A DNA stretch of 64,000 nt, from assembly GCF_900113445.1 (NCBI RefSeq), contig NZ_FOPJ01000012.1, positions 5,402 to 69,401 on the forward strand, read 5' to 3'. A model generated the notes under the pieces. That model had not been told where the DNA came from. It did no database searches and worked only from the letters and a program-made list of their open reading frames with translations. Positions within the stretch are counted from its first letter, which is position 1, and each line of letters opens with the position of its first letter. This document shows positions 61,653-64,000 of this stretch, piece by piece. The stretch is from Corynebacterium spheniscorum (lineage in GTDB: Bacteria > Actinomycetota > Actinomycetes > Mycobacteriales > Mycobacteriaceae). The translations under genes and the position numbers were made by a program.

Positions 61653-63359
61653 CTAGGACTCCTTTTCGGTGTTGTTCGGGAAGGGGTTAGTGGGGTTGGC
61701 TGTTGGGTCGGTGAGGCGCTCTGCGCTGGGGCGGTCCGTGGGCTCTTTCACGCGATGACGGCCGCCGCCACCGCGGTGCTCGCGGTGCTCGCTGGGTTCG
61801 CGGTGCTCGCTGGGTTTCGTGGCCAGGGCAACCGAGCCACCGCCAGCGGTACTGGCAGCAGTACCTGCGCGAGCCTCAATCTCAGCTGCACCATTGTGGC
61901 TAAAGCGCACTGGCTCCAAAGCCTCTTCGGCCGAGGCCTGGTAGTCCGGATGATCCGCATCCACCTCGACCGGCGGACCAGCCAACACCACGCGGCGAAT
62001 CAGGTAGAACCACACCACAGCCAGTGCGGCGTAGACCACGGTGAAACCGATCAGCGAAATAATCACATTGACTGGCGCATGATCAGTCACACCCATATCC
62101 ACCGTCATGCGGATCATCTCCGTACGCGGATCCCCCACCGAATTCGGATTCGGGTGCACCACCCACGGCTGGCGTCCCATTTCGGTAAAGATCCACCCGG
62201 CAGAGTTCGCCAAGAAGGGGAAGGGTAGTGCCGCTAGGCAAGCGACGTTAAAGATCTGCGCATTACGCCCTTCTGGCAGGCGATTCTTGCGGGTAAAGAA
62301 CCAAGCGATCGCTGCCAGCGCCAAAGACCCAACCATCAGGCCAATCATGGCGCGGAAAGACCAATAGGTGACAAAGAGGTTCGGGGTGTAATTACCGGGG
62401 CCATAAAGCTGCTCCATTTGTGCCTGCAGATCCATAACGCCCTGCAAAGTCACGCCACTAAACCGCCCATCTGCCAGGAAACTTAAGACCCCGGGGACCT
62501 CAATCAGGTGCTTGGCAGCCTCACAGTCATTGTGGGTACCGATGGTTAAGACCGAGAACCACGGGTCTGTTTCCGTATGGCACAGCGACTCCGCGGACGC
62601 CATCTTCATGGGCTGCTGAATAAACATCAGCTTTGCTTGAATATCGCCGGTAATAGCCACCGCAATGGAAGAAAGAACCGTAGTCCACAGCCCCATCTTC
62701 AACGCCCCACGGTGCAGGGCCGCCTTCGCACGATCCCGAATCATCCACCACCCGGCAATGCCGAGCACAAAGGTCCCGGCGGTTAAGAAGGAGCCAGCCA
62801 CCGCATGCGGGAAGGCCGCCAGCGCAGTGGGGTTAGTCAGCAGCGCCACCACATCCACTAATTCCGCGCGCCCAGTGTCCGGGTTATAAATCGCGCCAAC
62901 GGGGTGCTGCATAAAGGAGTTCGCCACAATAATGAAATAGGCGGAAATATTCACGCCAATGGCGACCATCCAAATGGAGAGAGTATGGAGCCAGACCGGA
63001 ATTCTTCCGCGCCCGAAAATCCACAGACCCAGGAATACCGATTCCATAAAGAAGGCAATAAGGCCCTCTAATGCAAGTGGGGCGCCGAATACATCGCCCA
63101 CCATGCGGGAATATTCAGACCAGTTCATTCCGAATTGGAATTCTTGAACAATGCCGGTGGCAACACCCATGGCAAAGTTCACTAATAAAACCGTTCCAAA
63201 GAAACGCGACATTCGATACCAGCGTTCATCGCGTTTAATCGCCCACATTGTCTGCATGAGCGCCACCATTGGGGCTAAACCAATGGTCAGGGGTACGAAA
63301 ATGAAGTGATAAACGGTGGTAATTCCGAATTGCCACCGCGATATGTCAACGATGTCCAA
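61653..63359 (-). CDS. cydA: Cytochrome bd quinol oxidase subunit I
   Basis: About 568 residues; contains the three hemes and oxidises menaquinol while reducing oxygen. Conserved segments: SRWQFGITTVYHFIFVPLTIGLAPMVALMQTMWAIKRDE with His18 (heme b595 ligand), QFGMNWSEYSRMVGDVFGAPLALEGLIAFFMESVFLGLWIFG, AFPHAVAGSFLTAG with the second His, and the GRQPW motif with the quinol loop nearby. The last 80 residues form a hydrophilic tail rich in EHR and Pro/Thr, with an 18-bp tandem DNA repeat (EPSEHR). The frame opens at TTG 63377, but GGAGG followed by TTG at 63359 gives MDIVDISRWQFG, the usual N-terminus. First gene of cydABDC; a symmetrical operator candidate lies 83 bp upstream. Confidence 0.95.
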   Translation of the reverse strand: MDIVDISRWQFGITTVYHFIFVPLTIGLAPMVALMQTMWAIKRDERWYRMSRFFGTVLLVNFAMGVATGIVQEFQFGMNWSEYSRMVGDVFGAPLALEGLIAFFMESVFLGLWIFGRGRIPVWLHTLSIWMVAIGVNISAYFIIVANSFMQHPVGAIYNPDTGRAELVDVVALLTNPTALAAFPHAVAGSFLTAGTFVLGIAGWWMIRDRAKAALHRGALKMGLWTTVLSSIAVAITGDIQAKLMFIQQPMKMASAESLCHTETDPWFSVLTIGTHNDCEAAKHLIEVPGVLSFLADGRFSGVTLQGVMDLQAQMEQLYGPGNYTPNLFVTYWSFRAMIGLMVGSLALAAIAWFFTRKNRLPEGRNAQIFNVACLAALPFPFLANSAGWIFTEMGRQPWVVHPNPNSVGDPRTEMIRMTVDMGVTDHAPVNVIISLIGFTVVYAALAVVWFYLIRRVVLAGPPVEVDADHPDYQASAEEALEPVRFSHNGAAEIEARAGTAASTAGGGSVALATKPSEHREPSEHREHRGGGGRHRVKEPTDRPSAERLTDPTANPTNPFPNNTEKES

Positions 63360-63441
63360 GGAGTCCTCCGTGGGCAAAAGGGTGAGTATTGAGCTGAAGG
63401 GCTATATCGAAGTAGTCGGATGTGTGACTGTAAAGGTTCCC

Positions 63442-63459
63442 GATACCCCATAGGGTATC
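63442..63459. promoter_or_regulatory. GATACCC-CATA-GGGTATC palindrome upstream of cydA
   Basis: Perfect 7-bp arms with a 4-bp centre. TACCC...GGGTA is the half-site arrangement described for CsoR/RicR-type copper sensors. No such regulator is in the window, so the owner is open. It lies 83 bp before the cydA start. Confidence 0.5.
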
Positions 63460-63662
63460 TAAACGGGGGTAGTCATGTTTCACTAAGGTGTGACTTACTC
63501 ACGGAGGGTGGGAAAGTAATTCAGTTCCAGTGATCATTTATGCGCTGGGATTATCCTGGTTGCTGAAAAACATTTTCTCTTTAGTTTTTAGATGCGGACC
63601 TTAGTCGAGATCTGCGGGTGGGGGTATCTCAGGTGTGCTGCGGACGGGCGCAGATACAGGTA

Positions 63663-63686
63663 TGCCTACCCGCATTCGGGTAGGCA
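63663..63686. terminator. Hairpin left of the last gene
   Basis: TGCCTACCCG (63663-63672) and CGGGTAGGCA (63677-63686) form a perfect 10-bp stem around CATT, 37 bp past the stop codon of the minus-strand gene. There is no T-tract, so termination is plausible rather than sure. The 280 bp between this and cydA show no gene. Confidence 0.55.
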
Positions 63687-63723
63687 ACGCGAGATTGTGA
63701 GACTACTGGCCGAGATGCTCTCC

Positions 63724-64000
63724 TTAGCGGCAGCCCTGATCTTCCAGCCACTTCAAGGCTGCGCCCATGGGATCAGGGGTGGGATGATCTGGCTCAACGG
63801 GGTCATCAAGGTGCTCTGCACCGGTACGGTCTTTATCCTTCGCGATGGTCAACAACACCATCGCCCCATCTGACATAGTGAAGGCCGTATTAGACGAGGC
63901 ATAACCCGCAGTCGCCTCACCAAAACTTTGGCTATAAGGCAGACCACGGAAACTCAACAAAGTCGCCTCAGCGGAACTAGCGGTACCGGAATCGGTGAGG
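63724..64000 (-). CDS. Partial gene of unknown function, cut by the right edge
   Basis: Only the C-terminal 91 or so residues are visible; the frame stays open to the edge, and the TTG near 63960 is probably not the real start. The last part reads DSGTASSAEATLLSFRGLPYSQSFGEATAG in the family-neutral stretch at the edge, then SSNTAFTMSDGAMVLLTIAKDKDRTG, an acidic proline-rich loop (DDPVEPDHPTPDP) and a C-terminal MGAALKWLEDQGCR. No family is recognised. The soluble, small-residue-rich composition would suit an exported or lipoprotein domain, but no signal is visible here. Confidence 0.6.
   Translation of the reverse strand, partial: LTDSGTASSAEATLLSFRGLPYSQSFGEATAGYASSNTAFTMSDGAMVLLTIAKDKDRTGAEHLDDPVEPDHPTPDPMGAALKWLEDQGCR

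Noticed and set aside
63487..63503. GTGTGACTTACTCAC as a GlxR site before cydA
   Set aside because: The half-sites are five bases apart instead of six and the right half is incomplete, so it does not fit the consensus.

Overview
The window looks like a chromosomal segment of a Corynebacterium species (high-GC Gram-positive, mycothiol-producing, menaquinone-respiring). The evidence is a set of genes in an order I know from C. glutamicum: a cgmA/cgmR-type multidrug efflux pair, pyruvate:quinone oxidoreductase, a PhoR/PhoS-like two-component system, purD-purB, purC, ptrB, purS-purQ-purL, purF-purM, a DUF3073 gene, ygfZ/pabC, mshD and an ActA/Cat-type CoA-transferase. Species assignment is inference; the gene families are read directly from the translations.

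Layout. 1-1706: the trailer half of a type I-E-like CRISPR array (28 repeats visible, entering from the left edge). Its last, degenerate repeat folds into a GAAA-tetraloop hairpin followed by a T-tract, so it looks like the terminator of the array. No cas genes lie in the window. 2.0-6.2 kb: a small membrane protein, a UMF1-type MFS transporter, and the cgmA-cgmR efflux/repressor operon with a clear palindromic operator. 6.4-10.0 kb: two tandem, closely similar pyruvate:quinone oxidoreductase genes. 10.2-12.3 kb: phoR-phoS. 12.4-34.2 kb: purine biosynthesis genes (purD, purB, purC, purS, purQ, purL, purF, purM) interleaved with a HIT protein, an alpha/beta hydrolase, an SPFH protein plus ribbon-helix-helix protein, a MarR/MFS pair, oligopeptidase B, hemolysin III, a double-hotdog thioesterase, a SdpI-like protein, a P1B ATPase and a sterol-carrier-like protein. 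34.3-40.4 kb: DUF3073, ygfZ, pabC, nitrobindin-like, diacylglycerol-kinase-like, LmeA-like and mshD. 40.4-44.3 kb: an overlapping pair that joins a GNAT/acyl-CoA-synthetase fusion (protein acyltransferase type) to an AcuC-like deacylase. 44.3-52.6 kb: a cluster for short or branched acyl-CoA breakdown (SDR, acyl-CoA dehydrogenase, TetR, acyl-CoA synthetase, MarR, enoyl-CoA hydratase, 3-hydroxyisobutyryl-CoA hydrolase-like, thiolase). 52.7-56.3 kb: dus, a small membrane protein and the acetyl-CoA hydrolase/CoA-transferase. 56.4-57.5 kb: tRNA-Lys followed by a transposase remnant and a RelBE-like toxin-antitoxin pair whose toxin is frameshifted. 57.6-63.4 kb: cydA-cydB-cydD-cydC on the minus strand. 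The right edge cuts an unidentified minus-strand gene.

Themes. Several units converge on acetyl-CoA/acetate (two Pqo enzymes, the acyl-CoA cluster, the CoA-transferase, and a putative acylation/deacylation pair that in other bacteria tunes acyl-CoA synthetases) and on menaquinone respiration (Pqo feeding quinone, cytochrome bd). The purine genes would take PRPP to IMP and AMP, apart from purN, purE/K, purH and purA, which are not here. The region around the tRNA is the most plastic. The observations I rate highest are the terminator-like last CRISPR repeat, two spacers against homologous codons, the CydD ATPase with a missing helical subdomain, tandem duplications of gene 3' ends that repeat the stop codon, and the acyltransferase-deacylase operon.
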